Positions 39,420-48,771 are shown, numbered from the stretch's first letter. The stretch is 64,000 bases of DNA from Cytophagaceae bacterium (GCA_002710685.1 PALD01000080.1:288270-352269), one strand, 5' to 3'. Notes: generated from the letters alone by a model not told the origin. A program made the numbers and translations.

Positions 39420-40424
39420 CTATTTTCTTGAAAAGATGTGATGCTGCGTTGCGGTAAAATAATCGCGAAAAATCACATTTAATTGCTCTCCATTTGTACT
39501 CGCTTTCACACCTAATAATGGGTAAAGTTCAATGATTTTCTGAGACATTTCTTTCACATTAACAGAAGCTAATTGATGAACTTCTTTTATGAAATCTTCC
39601 GTAAACTCTGGGTTAACAATGACTTGCGTTTCTATTTTTTTGGCTAAAGCCAAAATATCTCCTTCTGTTTTAGCACAAAAATTTTTTAAATCTGTGGCTT
39701 CATCTGTTTTGCCAATTTGCTCAGCTTCCTCAACAAAATGTTGCGCCATACCCAAATAATTCACCCACAGCGTTAAGTCCGCAAATAGTGAAAAATGAAT
39801 TTTAAAAATGTCTTGCGGTAAATGAAACTCGTTGTACACAAAACTTAAATCCTCATCAACCTCAACATTCTCAACTTTAAAAGAATGTGTCACACTGGCT
39901 TGCATTCCAATAGTGTCCCAATCCTCAATTATCTCAACATTTTTCGCAGGAATCACAAAAGATAAAAACTTGGGTGAACCATCTGGATTTGTAAGTTTTT
40001 CTGCGTTTTCTGTGATTTGCGCGTTGAGCGTAAAATGCGTGAGATAATTTGCTCCTGTCGCATATTTCCACGTGCCGTTGAGCATATAGCCGTTTTCTGA
40101 TTTTTCTGCGGTACCAAAAAGTCCGCCGCTACCACCAAGAATGGTTTGCTGCCCTTTTTGAAACATTCTCTCTGCAGTTTCGGGGTTGAGATTGCCGATG
40201 AAAAAATTAGCGCCGCTACATAATGTTACCGTCCAGCCAAGTGTTCCATCGATTTTGGCAAGTTGTTGAAGTTTTTGCAAACCTTCAGTAAAAGAACATT
40301 CTAGGCCGCCGAAGGCTTCTGGCACCCAGATATTCCAGAGATTCTGTTCTTTGACCCACTCAAGAACTTCTGTCGGGAAAATTTTCGCGGAAGCGATAGT
40401 ATCTCTAAGCTGTTGCGTATTCAT
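39420..40424 (-). CDS. Acyl-CoA-dehydrogenase-like flavoprotein in a thiamine-regulated operon
   Basis: 334 aa, a short member of the acyl-CoA dehydrogenase/flavin-dependent monooxygenase (HsaA-like) fold. The N-terminal helical part has W-V-P-E-A-F-G-G-L-E and the middle domain has L-N-G-T-W-K-Y-A-T-G-A. The catalytic Glu region of true acyl-CoA dehydrogenases (Y-E-G-T-x-E-I) is missing, so classical beta-oxidation activity is unlikely. The start overlaps the end of the PnuC-like transporter gene by 20 bases, placing it in the transcript controlled by the TPP riboswitch at 41071-41159. Its substrate is unknown; a thiamine-related compound is inferred from this context only. A palindrome lies at 39639-39654. 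Confidence 0.7.
   Translation of the reverse strand: MNTQQLRDTIASAKIFPTEVLEWVKEQNLWNIWVPEAFGGLECSFTEGLQKLQQLAKIDGTLGWTVTLCSGANFFIGNLNPETAERMFQKGQQTILGGSGGLFGTAEKSENGYMLNGTWKYATGANYLTHFTLNAQITENAEKLTNPDGSPKFLSFVIPAKNVEIIEDWDTIGMQASVTHSFKVENVEVDEDLSFVYNEFHLPQDIFKIHFSLFADLTLWVNYLGMAQHFVEEAEQIGKTDEATDLKNFCAKTEGDILALAKKIETQVIVNPEFTEDFIKEVHQLASVNVKEMSQKIIELYPLLGVKASTNGEQLNVIFRDYFTATQHHIFSRK
39639..39654. repeat. Interspersed palindrome inside the flavoprotein gene, TTTGGCTAAAGCCAAA
   Basis: Arms TTTGGC/GCCAAA with centre TAAA. On the coding (minus) strand it is read L-A-L-A-K. Confidence 0.75.
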
Positions 40425-41010
40425 TTTGCTGTTCGGTTTTGATGATTTTTCTCCATTTTAAGTAGCCGCTGCATCCCATGATGAATAGGAAAATGCTCAT
40501 TGCGCCGTAGATGTGGAGGTCTTTGTAGAACATGAGCGGGATGGAAATGATGTTGCTGATGTTGAGGAAAATCCAGTTTTCCATCTTTCTTTTGGCCATG
40601 AGCCACATTCCTGCCCAGGCAAATGCGCTCACGACTGAGTCCCAATACGGCACGTCGCTGTCTGTGTGGTTGACGAGCCAGTAACACATGAGGATAAAGC
40701 ACCCAATGACGATACCGCTGGCTTTGAGCAAATCTGTGCGGTCTGAATATGTGATGGGAGCTTCGGCTTTTTCTCCGCCAAATTTCCAGAAAAAGTAGCC
40801 GTAAATACTCATCACAAGGTAATACATGTTGAGCAGGATATCAGCGTACAGTTGGCTTTGATACAGCACCCAAATGCTGAGTAAAATCGCCGCGATACCA
40901 AACAGGTAATTGTTGATGTTGTTTTTTCGCGCAAGCAGGACCTGCACGATTCCCAGCACGGTGCCTATGGCTTGCAGCCAGGTTAATTGTTTGAGAAGTT
41001 CCTCTATCAT
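40405..41010 (-). CDS. pnuT: PnuC-family vitamin transporter, probably thiamine (PnuT)
   Basis: 201 aa with seven or so transmembrane helices. The PnuC-family features A-R-K-N-N-I-N-N-Y-L-F-G-I (about 27-39) and Y-Y-L-V-M-S-I-Y-G-Y-F-F-W (about 62-74) are present. PnuC proteins take up nicotinamide riboside, riboflavin or thiamine depending on subgroup. Here the TPP riboswitch directly upstream argues strongly for thiamine, the PnuT subgroup common in Bacteroidota. It is facilitated diffusion, trapped by later phosphorylation. The next gene of the operon overlaps its 3' end. Confidence 0.85.
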   Translation of the reverse strand: MIEELLKQLTWLQAIGTVLGIVQVLLARKNNINNYLFGIAAILLSIWVLYQSQLYADILLNMYYLVMSIYGYFFWKFGGEKAEAPITYSDRTDLLKASGIVIGCFILMCYWLVNHTDSDVPYWDSVVSAFAWAGMWLMAKRKMENWIFLNISNIISIPLMFYKDLHIYGAMSIFLFIMGCSGYLKWRKIIKTEQQNEYATA

Positions 41011-41046
41011 TGTTTTTATTTTTCAATGAAATGAGGAGATGACAGC

Positions 41047-41066
41047 GGTTTTACGACTGTAAAACC
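41047..41066 (-). promoter_or_regulatory. Hairpin between TPP aptamer and pnuT, likely expression platform
   Basis: Perfect 8-bp stem GGTTTTAC/GTAAAACC with a 4-base loop, just downstream of the aptamer on the minus strand and about 37 bases before the pnuT ATG. It lacks a following T-run, so a translational rather than terminator mechanism is more likely. Confidence 0.5.
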
Positions 41067-41070
41067 AACT

Positions 41071-41159
41071 TAAATTCCCTACGCCAGTATTAGCTGGATC
41101 AGGTCCCGAGCGTGTGCTCATGGGTATCATCTCAGCCCGCCGCGGCGAGCACCCCATAT
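41071..41159 (-). promoter_or_regulatory. TPP (thiamine pyrophosphate) riboswitch
   Basis: Read on the minus strand it shows the THI-element order: GGGGTGC, then the G-C-rich P3 hairpin, CTGAGATGATACCC, ACCTGATCCAGC and ACTGGCGTAGGGAA. The invariant CTGAGA, ATACCC, ACCTGATC and GTAGGGAA blocks are all intact. An additional small hairpin (GAGC-ACAC-GCTC) sits between ATACCC and ACCTGATC. TPP binding should lower expression of pnuT and the overlapping flavoprotein gene. Confidence 0.93.
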
Positions 41160-41167
41160 TCTAGCGT

Positions 41168-41196
41168 CAAATTTAGGCTTCTCTACCTAACTGAAA
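41168..41196 (-). promoter_or_regulatory. Promoter of the TPP-riboswitch operon
   Basis: On the minus strand TAAATTTG (41175-41168) is an exact -7 match, with TTTC 17 bases upstream. The inferred transcription start falls just before the aptamer. Confidence 0.55.
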
Positions 41197-41309
41197 AAAT
41201 CCTTTTAAAATTTAACAGTAACACTTGATGACATATGTAAGGTGGAGCGATGGGAAGAAAAGGGATTTTCATGTCCCTGTATAACCATAACAACATAATA
41301 TTCTTAATC

Positions 41310-42365
41310 ATGAAACAAAATTTCTTTACCTCAATGTTCCTCTTCCTTTGCTCGCTGCTTAGTGCACAAACGTATCATACCGTGGATAACGCCCCGGGCT
41401 CCGTTGCTGATTTCACCGAAGTCAAAGATGCCATCACCGCTGCCGCAGATGGCGATGTTATCCTTGTGCAGGGCTCTAGCGAAACTTATGTAAATTTTGA
41501 CGTTACAAAAAGATTGACCATCATAGGTCCTGGCTATTTCCTGGGGCAAAATGATGCCCCTTTTTCACAGGCCAACAAGGTTTCGGCAACCGTAAGTCAA
41601 TTTAGGGTTCAAACTGGCGGAAGCGGCTCGATAATTTCAGGGTTTACCGTTAGAAATCCCAGTGCAAGTGGGGCGTCTAATGTGATTTTTAGAAACCTAT
41701 ATGTTCCCACTGGAGGTGCTTACTTCAATGCCACAAACTCAACAAACATAACCGTTGAGAAGTGTTACCTCATGAATTCTTTCAAGACGCAAAAATCAAG
41801 TGTGGTTTATAGACAAAATATTGTTGTTATCACTGGGCGACTATTTTCTTTCGGTATTGATGAAGGTACAATAAGCCTAGAGAACAACACCATCATAAAG
41901 GCAAATGATAATGCCTTGTTCATTGATGAAAACCATGAGTCACAATTCAGTACGCTTTATGGCAATATTATTTATGCAAATGACTTTGACTTTGAGGAAC
42001 CCACATCTAATGTAATGGACCATAACCTTTTTATCACAGATGAGGCAGATGCGGCCGCAATCGCAGTAATGCAAAGCGGTAACAACAGCATTATCCCCAC
42101 CAGTCAAGCGAGCCAGGTATTTGTGGGCTTTCCAGATGGAGCAGGTATGTCTCCAGATGAAATCTATAAATTGAAAACCGGTTCACCCGCCATAGATGCA
42201 GATGAAGATGGCAACAATCAGGGTGCGTTTCAGGAAGAGGGCGGTTATGTACTCTCCGGCATTCCCTTTATCCCAAATATTTACAAGCTGGAAGTCTCGG
42301 AAACCGGCACCACACAGGATGGCATAAAAATAACTATAGGTGCCAGGGCAAACGCTGATCAATAA
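41310..42365 (+). CDS. Secreted parallel beta-helix (pectate-lyase-like fold) protein
   Basis: 351 aa from ATG 41310, which begins a signal peptide (K-Q-N-F-F-T-S-M-F-L-F-L-C-S-L-L-S-A-Q); the frame is open 60 bases upstream. D-G-D-V-I-L-V-Q-G-S, S-G-S-I-I-S-G-F-T-V and N-S-T-N-I-T-V-E-K-C-Y are the repeating short beta rungs of a right-handed helix. No lyase active site could be identified, and no T9SS sorting domain is present. It lies 18 bases upstream of the large T9SS protein, so probably the same transcript. Confidence 0.7.
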   Translation: MKQNFFTSMFLFLCSLLSAQTYHTVDNAPGSVADFTEVKDAITAAADGDVILVQGSSETYVNFDVTKRLTIIGPGYFLGQNDAPFSQANKVSATVSQFRVQTGGSGSIISGFTVRNPSASGASNVIFRNLYVPTGGAYFNATNSTNITVEKCYLMNSFKTQKSSVVYRQNIVVITGRLFSFGIDEGTISLENNTIIKANDNALFIDENHESQFSTLYGNIIYANDFDFEEPTSNVMDHNLFITDEADAAAIAVMQSGNNSIIPTSQASQVFVGFPDGAGMSPDEIYKLKTGSPAIDADEDGNNQGAFQEEGGYVLSGIPFIPNIYKLEVSETGTTQDGIKITIGARANADQ

Positions 42366-42383
42366 ACTATCAAAACAACCAAT

Positions 42384-45300
42384 ATGAACCGTATTTTACT
42401 CATGTTATCGGTTCTGTGTTGCTTGGGTGCATCAGCGCAAACGCTTACAGAACTGCAATATTTCTATGATGATATTTCTTTGGCTTCCGCCAAATCTATA
42501 GCCATCAGTGGAAACATAGATGAATCCTTTATCCTGGATTCCCCCGAAACCGCTGGCCTTCACATGCTTTATGTAAGGACAAAGGACAGCGATGGAAACT
42601 GGTCTCATTACGTCGACAAACCCGTATTGGTCTTTAAGGATACTGACCTCAACAACATCACTGGCATTGAATATTTTATAGACGATGTGGGCGAGCCCGG
42701 CACTGGGAAAAAAGTGTCCTTTACGGCTTCCGCCGAAATTAACCAAACCGTACAGCTAGACCTTACTGACGTCTCGCCAGGTTCACACATGCTCTACATC
42801 ATGGCAAGTCAAAGTGATGGAAGCTACTCGCTTTATACCGGCAAACCATTCTTGGCAAAAGCAGGTGCAGCGGGCGAATCACAAATTACATTTCTAGAAT
42901 ACTATGTGGGTGATGACCCTGGGTTGGGCAATGGCACCGTCCTAGAAGTAAATCCTAAGGAAATGCTGGATTCCACATTTATCCTTCCATTTTCTCTGGA
43001 GGATTTTAATGCAATGGAATCCCCTAGGATAAACTTTAGGGTTCGTGACAACAAAAACTTATGGAGTCTTGTGGGCAAACTGGATATAGACACCTGTACA
43101 GTTTATAAGGCAACTGCAGATTTTGGAATGACACGCTATGCAAATAGTATCAGTTTTGAGAATCTCTCAGAAAAGTCAGCAGGCGGATATCACTGGGACT
43201 TTGATGACGGCACCACCTCTACCCTATCAAATCCCGTACATGAATTTAATATAGGTGAATACGACGTGGAGTTTATTGCAGGCATCAACTGCCGTACTGA
43301 TACTATTGTAAAACATGTATCCATAGAAGGTATTGAAACCTTTGAGCCTAAGTCTGCCGGGAACGGTGGAGACTTCACGATGCGTATTTTTGGTGGTGGT
43401 CTCAATACAGATGCCGAAGTAAAATTGACCGGTCCCGCCACTATTTTCCCAGTGGAACAGAGAAGTCCAGATACCAGCGAACTCAACGCCTTTTTTGACT
43501 TGCATACCGCAGCAACAGGAGTTTACGATGTAGAAATAAAACTATCCAGCGGCAGTACCTATACGTTTCCGGGAGGTTTTACAGTTGAAGAAAAAGATGA
43601 TTTTTATCTAGAAACCTCAATTGAAGGACCGTCACGGGCGAGGGTCAATAGAAGTCTTGATTATTCGGTTGTAGTTTCAAATCCTACCAATGTAAAACTT
43701 AGAGGTGTAAACGTCCAGATTTATATCCCCAACGGGATGATAACCGACCTTGATGATCATAAGGCTAGTATTATCGAAAGAACTAAAGAGGTTTTTGATA
43801 CCGAAGGTTTGTTGCCAGAGAATACCGTAGAGCTGTTAATGGATGAAATGTATGCCATTCCCATAAATTCTATTCTTGACGAACCATATGAAGCAACGAT
43901 GTACAATATTTGGGTACCTTTTATAGAACCTAAATCAAATTTTAGAATACCCCTTAAGGTTAAATTTCCCTCGCAGCAATTTAATGATATAAGGGTCTCA
44001 CATCTTAATTATCCAGATTTTGGTTCTCCAGCTACGGGCTGGAATCTAGATGCAATACATGATGGAGGAATGGCGATGGCAGCAGTACTTGAATTAATCC
44101 CTAATCCAGCTGCAAAGGCTGTGGGGAAGTTCGCTGATGAATTTGATATAGGCACCCAGATAGCCTTCCAGAAAATTGATGATTGGTGGTTTGACAGAAA
44201 TACGGTAACCGATGAGTTCCTTCAGGAAAAGGCTATTCAATACGGTGTTGCAAAGGCAACAGGAAAGCTGACACAGTTTAAAAAATTTGAAGCTCTTGAA
44301 GGAGTTGCTGAGACAACGGTTAAAAATGCAGGCAAGACCATGAAGGAAATGTTTAAAGAAGTAGTGGAAGGTGGTGTGCGCAGAACAGGGGCTAATGGTT
44401 TGACCGAGACTCAAATGAGAACCATTATCTCAGATTTGTCAGGTTTGGGACCAGAACAAATTGCCAAGGCATATTTTAGTTTTGTAGGTGCTGGAGGCAA
44501 AGGACTTGTCGATAAGAGTATCTCAGATTATCTAGCGGGTCTACTTCCTGGAGATACCCAGATGAATCCATCCATTAATAGATTAAGGGTACAAAGCCTC
44601 AACTCTTATGACCCTAACGAGATAGTGGGCCCTAGTGGTTTTGGTGAAAGCCAATACATTAAAAATGAAGGGCTGGCCAACTACCAGGTACATTTTGAAA
44701 ATCTGGAAACGGCTACAGCCGCGGCTCAAACCGTAAGTATTGTGGATTCTCTGGATGTGTCCAAATTTGACCTGAGCACCTTTCAGTTTAATTCCCTTAA
44801 TATTTCTGGAAAGCATTACAATGTTGAGCCAAACCGCAAGGAATTTTTTACCGATGTGGACCTTACGGCTGAAAGGGGAATCAATCTGCGGGTGAACATG
44901 AAACTCGACACGGTAACGGGCGTTATCACATGGAAATTCTTATCGCTTGACCCAGAAACCGGTGAACTCACTGCTGACCCAGATGCTGGTTTCCTGCCGC
45001 CCAATAATGACAATGGTGACGGGCAGGCGTATGTGAGCTACTCGGTAAAGCTGAAAGACCTTATGAACGATACCGAAATCAAGAATATAGCGAGTATAGT
45101 TTTTGATGAAAATGAACCCATCATCACAAATGAATGGTCAAATAAAATTGATTTGGGAAATCCTACGGCGCAAATTCTGGAGATTGAAGAACTGGGTGAT
45201 AATGTAGCGCAAATAAGCCTCATGGCAGATGATGCCGAGTCTGGAATCGCCTCCTACCTCTTCTTCTATCGTCAACGCGATGGAGAATGGTCTATGGGCG

Positions 45301-45683
45301 AAGGCCTGGGTAATTATGAGGAAATGCTATTTACATATGACCCGGAAAAGGAATATGAATTCTATGTGACCTCAAGAGATAATGTGGGTAACTTAAGTCC
45401 TCCATCTGGCATTGTGAGCTTTAGTCCATCAAGCTTGAGCTTAGAGCAAATTAAGCCAAAAACGGGATTGAGCATCTATCCTAATCCTGCAAAAAACTGG
45501 TTCAGTGCAAATGCATCAAGTACGGTAACCAGAATAACAATATATGACTATTTAGGTAAAAAGGTAATGTCGTTAAGCGAACTTCAAAATGTGGATATCT
45601 CCAGTCTTCCCGTAGGGACATATCTTGTTGAAATAGCTGATGAAATGGGGAATATTGATATCAAGAAATTAATCAAAAATTAG
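42384..45683 (+). CDS. Large T9SS-exported multidomain surface protein
   Basis: 1099 aa; signal peptide ends G-A-S-A-Q. Three N-terminal repeats contain L-Q-Y-F-Y-D-D, I-E-Y-F-I-D-D and L-E-Y-Y-V-G-D-D, about 75 residues apart. A PKD-like domain (Y-H-W-D-F-D-D-G-T-T-S-T-L-S-N-P-V-H-E-F) lies near 268-287. An Ig/TIG-like segment, an unusual helical region (about 570-730), a S-Y-D-P-N-E-I domain (about 740-900) and a fibronectin-like domain follow. The type A T9SS sorting domain (I-Y-P-N-P-A-K...G-T-Y-L-V-E-I) ends the protein. Probably a cell-surface adhesin or binding protein; the ligand is unknown. Palindromes lie at 42479-42494 and about 42725-42740. Confidence 0.85.
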   Translation: MNRILLMLSVLCCLGASAQTLTELQYFYDDISLASAKSIAISGNIDESFILDSPETAGLHMLYVRTKDSDGNWSHYVDKPVLVFKDTDLNNITGIEYFIDDVGEPGTGKKVSFTASAEINQTVQLDLTDVSPGSHMLYIMASQSDGSYSLYTGKPFLAKAGAAGESQITFLEYYVGDDPGLGNGTVLEVNPKEMLDSTFILPFSLEDFNAMESPRINFRVRDNKNLWSLVGKLDIDTCTVYKATADFGMTRYANSISFENLSEKSAGGYHWDFDDGTTSTLSNPVHEFNIGEYDVEFIAGINCRTDTIVKHVSIEGIETFEPKSAGNGGDFTMRIFGGGLNTDAEVKLTGPATIFPVEQRSPDTSELNAFFDLHTAATGVYDVEIKLSSGSTYTFPGGFTVEEKDDFYLETSIEGPSRARVNRSLDYSVVVSNPTNVKLRGVNVQIYIPNGMITDLDDHKASIIERTKEVFDTEGLLPENTVELLMDEMYAIPINSILDEPYEATMYNIWVPFIEPKSNFRIPLKVKFPSQQFNDIRVSHLNYPDFGSPATGWNLDAIHDGGMAMAAVLELIPNPAAKAVGKFADEFDIGTQIAFQKIDDWWFDRNTVTDEFLQEKAIQYGVAKATGKLTQFKKFEALEGVAETTVKNAGKTMKEMFKEVVEGGVRRTGANGLTETQMRTIISDLSGLGPEQIAKAYFSFVGAGGKGLVDKSISDYLAGLLPGDTQMNPSINRLRVQSLNSYDPNEIVGPSGFGESQYIKNEGLANYQVHFENLETATAAAQTVSIVDSLDVSKFDLSTFQFNSLNISGKHYNVEPNRKEFFTDVDLTAERGINLRVNMKLDTVTGVITWKFLSLDPETGELTADPDAGFLPPNNDNGDGQAYVSYSVKLKDLMNDTEIKNIASIVFDENEPIITNEWSNKIDLGNPTAQILEIEELGDNVAQISLMADDAESGIASYLFFYRQRDGEWSMGEGLGNYEEMLFTYDPEKEYEFYVTSRDNVGNLSPPSGIVSFSPSSLSLEQIKPKTGLSIYPNPAKNWFSANASSTVTRITIYDYLGKKVMSLSELQNVDISSLPVGTYLVEIADEMGNIDIKKLIKN
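42479..42494. repeat. Interspersed palindrome inside the T9SS protein gene, TTTGGCTTCCGCCAAA
   Basis: Read L-A-S-A-K within the first N-terminal repeat. A second, weaker copy about 245 bases on (GGCTTCCGCC, read A-S-A-E) lies at the corresponding place of the second repeat. Confidence 0.75.
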
Positions 45684-45704
45684 AGATTATTCATGATTAC
45701 AGGT

Positions 45705-45738
45705 AAAGCCGGCAATAGTTTGCCGGCTTTCCTTTTTT
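45705..45738 (+). terminator. Rho-independent terminator of the T9SS protein gene
   Basis: AAAGCCGGC (45705-45713), loop AATAGTTT, GCCGGCTTT (45722-45730), then a T-run. Perfect 9-bp stem. Confidence 0.88.
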
Positions 45739-45845
45739 ATTTAACAATTGACAACGATATAGTAGGCTGAGCGCCAAAAAGTTTTGAATTCCTTTAACGG
45801 GTTCAGGAATTAGTTATGGTTAATTTGGCTTAAAACCTTCCCGCC

Positions 45846-46955
45846 ATGCAAAAATACCTTGATCCTACCACAATAAAATATCTAATCATTGGGCTTTCGG
45901 CCACCCTTTTGATTTATATCATTGCCTACTTTGCATTAAAACAACTGGGAAAAAACCCAAAGAATATCTTACCGGCCAACCTTGCCCAGAGAATCAGGAC
46001 ACCCTTTACCTTACTGTTTATCTCGTTCTTCTTAAAATATGCGCAAAGCATTGACTCACTTGAAAAGTATGTGGATACCTATATTATTTCAAAAATAAGC
46101 ACCATCCTTATCATTATTGCCATCACATGGTTATGCATTATTGCCATCAAGATATTTAAAGCGCATGTATTGAGCAATTATGATATATCATCTACTGATA
46201 ACATCTCGGCCAGAAAGGCATATACCCAGTTCAACATCCTTGAGAGGGTGATGATATTCATGCTGATCACCCTGGCCATAGGCATAACCCTTATGAGCTT
46301 TGACAGCATACGCAGCATAGGCATGAGCATGTTGACCTCAGCAGGAATTGCCGGGATAATCATAGGTTTTGCTGCGCAAAAAGCACTAGGAACCCTGCTC
46401 GCCGGAATTCAGATTGCTATAACACAACCTATACGTATAGATGACGTGGTGGTCGTTGAGGGTGAATGGGGGCGCATTGAAGAAATCTACCTTACCTATG
46501 TGGTGGTGAAAATCTGGGATAAGCGCAGGTTGGTGCTGCCCACAACCTATTTTATAGACAAACCCTTCCAGAACTGGACCAGGAATTCATCAGACATCCT
46601 GGGAACGGTTTTTATACATACTGATTATCAAGTACCCTTTGATGCATTGAGAAGCGAACTCACCCGCATACTCAAGGCCACTGACCTATGGGATGGGGAA
46701 GTCAATGTGCTGCAGGTAACCAATGCCACTGCAAACACGGTAGAAAGTAGGGCATTGATGAGTTCTAAAGATTCATCGACTTCCTGGGACCTACGTGTGC
46801 TGGTGCGTGAAAAACTTATCACATTTATCCAGAACAATTACCCATCGAGCCTTCCGCGTACGCGTGTTGAAATGCTTGATAATACAAAAGCCCCTGAAAA
46901 AATAAGGGAATCAAAGGGACCTGGGGAAAGCAGGCTCTTGCAAAAAGATGAATAG
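45846..46955 (+). CDS. MscS-family small-conductance mechanosensitive channel
   Basis: 369 aa. Four N-terminal helices precede the pore helix S-A-G-I-A-G-I-I-I-G-F-A-A-Q-K-A-L-G-T-L-L-A-G (about 160-182). The MscS beta domain (I-R-I-D-D-V-V-V-V-E-G-E-W-G-R-I-E-E-I) and a C-terminal alpha/beta domain follow. It opens on hypo-osmotic membrane tension to release solutes. Its neighbours make and degrade the compatible solute trehalose, which fits an osmotic-stress locus. It is convergent with the GH15 gene. Confidence 0.9.
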   Translation: MQKYLDPTTIKYLIIGLSATLLIYIIAYFALKQLGKNPKNILPANLAQRIRTPFTLLFISFFLKYAQSIDSLEKYVDTYIISKISTILIIIAITWLCIIAIKIFKAHVLSNYDISSTDNISARKAYTQFNILERVMIFMLITLAIGITLMSFDSIRSIGMSMLTSAGIAGIIIGFAAQKALGTLLAGIQIAITQPIRIDDVVVVEGEWGRIEEIYLTYVVVKIWDKRRLVLPTTYFIDKPFQNWTRNSSDILGTVFIHTDYQVPFDALRSELTRILKATDLWDGEVNVLQVTNATANTVESRALMSSKDSSTSWDLRVLVREKLITFIQNNYPSSLPRTRVEMLDNTKAPEKIRESKGPGESRLLQKDE

Positions 46956-46962
46956 CAAATCC

Positions 46963-48771
46963 TTAATATACAATGGGCTTAAACATATCCTTGATATTAT
47001 CGCTATCATCAGTGGCCAGCACGGTCGCGGTTTCTATTAATGCCAGATGACTGTATGCCTGCGGGAAATTACCCAACAACCTTTTGGTCTTAAAGTCAAT
47101 ATCTTCACTAAAAAGCCCTAAATGATTACTATAAGAAAGCAGGTCGTCAAAATATTTTTTGGCCTTTTCCTTCTCTCCTATTTTATATAGGCTCTCTATG
47201 AACCAAAAGGTGCAAATAGTAAACGAAGATGTGGGCGTGCCAAAATCATCCTTGTTCTTGTAGCGGTACAGCAGGCCATCCCTGCATAGTTCTTCTTCGG
47301 TTACCCGCACCGTAGATACATAGCGGGGGTCTTTTGCCTTTATAAAACCATATTGCTCCATGAGCAGGATGGAAGCATCCATATCATCAGACCCATAGGA
47401 CTGGGTATAAGCCTGCATTTTTTCATTCCAGGATTTCTCGTAGATTTCATTGTAGATGTCTGAGCGTAGTTCCTTCCACTCTTCCACACAATGCCTCCTG
47501 CCCAGCACATTACCTATTTTTATGGCCCGGTCCACGGCAACCCAGCATAGCAGTTTTGAGAAGGTAAAATGTTTATCTTCGGTCCTGAGCTCCCATATAC
47601 CCTTATCTGGTTCATGCCAGTGGTTTTCTACAATATCAACGATACCCTTCACGATACTCCACAGCTGTTCACTGTTTTCGAGCGTGGTTTCAAACTGTAC
47701 AAACTGTTGATAGATAACCTCCATGAGAATACCATAGATGTCATTTTGTTTTTGCACATAGGCTGCATTGCCTATCCTTACCGGTTTTGACCCGTGATAG
47801 CCAGACAGGTTATCCAGGGTTTCCTCTGTAAGTACCTTTTCTCCATTGATACCATACATGATCTGCATTTTCTCATCCTTGTAGGGTATGATGTTTATGA
47901 TAAACTTGAGGAAGCTTCGGGCAGATTTTACATGCCCCAGCGAACTTATCACGCGTATGACCATGGATGCGTCCCGCACCCAGCAGAACCTATAATCCCA
48001 GTTTCTTACCTCGCCTATGGTCTCTGGCAATGATGTTGTGGCGGCGGCCAGGACCGCTCCAGATTTCTCAAATGTGAGTGCCTTTAGCGTAAGCGCACTC
48101 CTCATGATTTCCTCTTGATACAGGGGATATTTTGTGGTAATCTCGGCCCAGTTCATCCAGTACACCTTTGTACGCTGGTACTTTAGGTAAGCCCTGTTCA
48201 ACGTTTGGGGCATAAGCTTCTCGTGGTATGAGATAAGCACAAAGCAGTTCTTTTCAATGACCACATCGTTTTGATTCAGGATATCCTGATAGTTGATATC
48301 GCTATAAAAATAAATCGAATCAAATTTTTCACCCTTGGTCACGCTCTCAATATATTCCCCCTTATCAGTGTTCACGGTCTTTTGCCTACCATATTCCAGC
48401 TTGGGGTCATAGATGACCTTTACCCGTGGGCTTCCCTTAATGTGGCGTATGAACCTCACGATATCTGGCGGGGCATAGAATGCCCCGCCCCGTTTTTCAT
48501 AACGTGGCATAAAATCAAAGACCTCAAAACTGTGGTCTCCATTGGTATATCTTGTCCTGAGTATATTTGTGTTCCAGATGTATTCTTGATGGATGGTGTA
48601 TTCATCACTTACCTCAAAGCCCATCGTACCACCTTTTTCTTCATCCAGCAGTTTTGCAAAAACAGAGGGCGAATCAAAAATGGGCAAACAGCACCACTCT
48701 ATGAAACCATGTTTTGAAATAAGGGCCGAGCTTAAGCAATTGCTTATAATACCGTAGTCTAAATTGTCCAT
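46963..48771 (-). CDS. Glycoside hydrolase family 15 protein (glucoamylase/trehalase-like)
   Basis: 602 aa from ATG 48771. The N-terminal beta domain (Y-G-I-I-S-N-C...S-K-H-G-F-I-E-W-C-C-L-P-I-F-D-S-P-S-V-F-A) is followed by the (alpha/alpha)6 barrel with N-W-D-Y-R-F-C-W-V-R-D-A-S-M, the GH15 substrate-binding signature. W-E-L-R and the late F-P-Q-A-Y-S-H-L-A-L-I motif are present. Bacterial members of this length include trehalases and glucoamylases. The divergent trehalose synthase gene favours trehalose as substrate, but that is inference. No signal peptide, so cytoplasmic. Confidence 0.85.
   Translation of the reverse strand: MDNLDYGIISNCLSSALISKHGFIEWCCLPIFDSPSVFAKLLDEEKGGTMGFEVSDEYTIHQEYIWNTNILRTRYTNGDHSFEVFDFMPRYEKRGGAFYAPPDIVRFIRHIKGSPRVKVIYDPKLEYGRQKTVNTDKGEYIESVTKGEKFDSIYFYSDINYQDILNQNDVVIEKNCFVLISYHEKLMPQTLNRAYLKYQRTKVYWMNWAEITTKYPLYQEEIMRSALTLKALTFEKSGAVLAAATTSLPETIGEVRNWDYRFCWVRDASMVIRVISSLGHVKSARSFLKFIINIIPYKDEKMQIMYGINGEKVLTEETLDNLSGYHGSKPVRIGNAAYVQKQNDIYGILMEVIYQQFVQFETTLENSEQLWSIVKGIVDIVENHWHEPDKGIWELRTEDKHFTFSKLLCWVAVDRAIKIGNVLGRRHCVEEWKELRSDIYNEIYEKSWNEKMQAYTQSYGSDDMDASILLMEQYGFIKAKDPRYVSTVRVTEEELCRDGLLYRYKNKDDFGTPTSSFTICTFWFIESLYKIGEKEKAKKYFDDLLSYSNHLGLFSEDIDFKTKRLLGNFPQAYSHLALIETATVLATDDSDNIKDMFKPIVY

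Noticed and set aside
36600..41000. Possible horizontally acquired island, because the sequence looks more AT-rich than neighbouring operons
   Set aside because: The change is gradual, the genes are ordinary flavobacterial families with the same palindromes embedded, and no integrase, tRNA or repeat boundary marks it.
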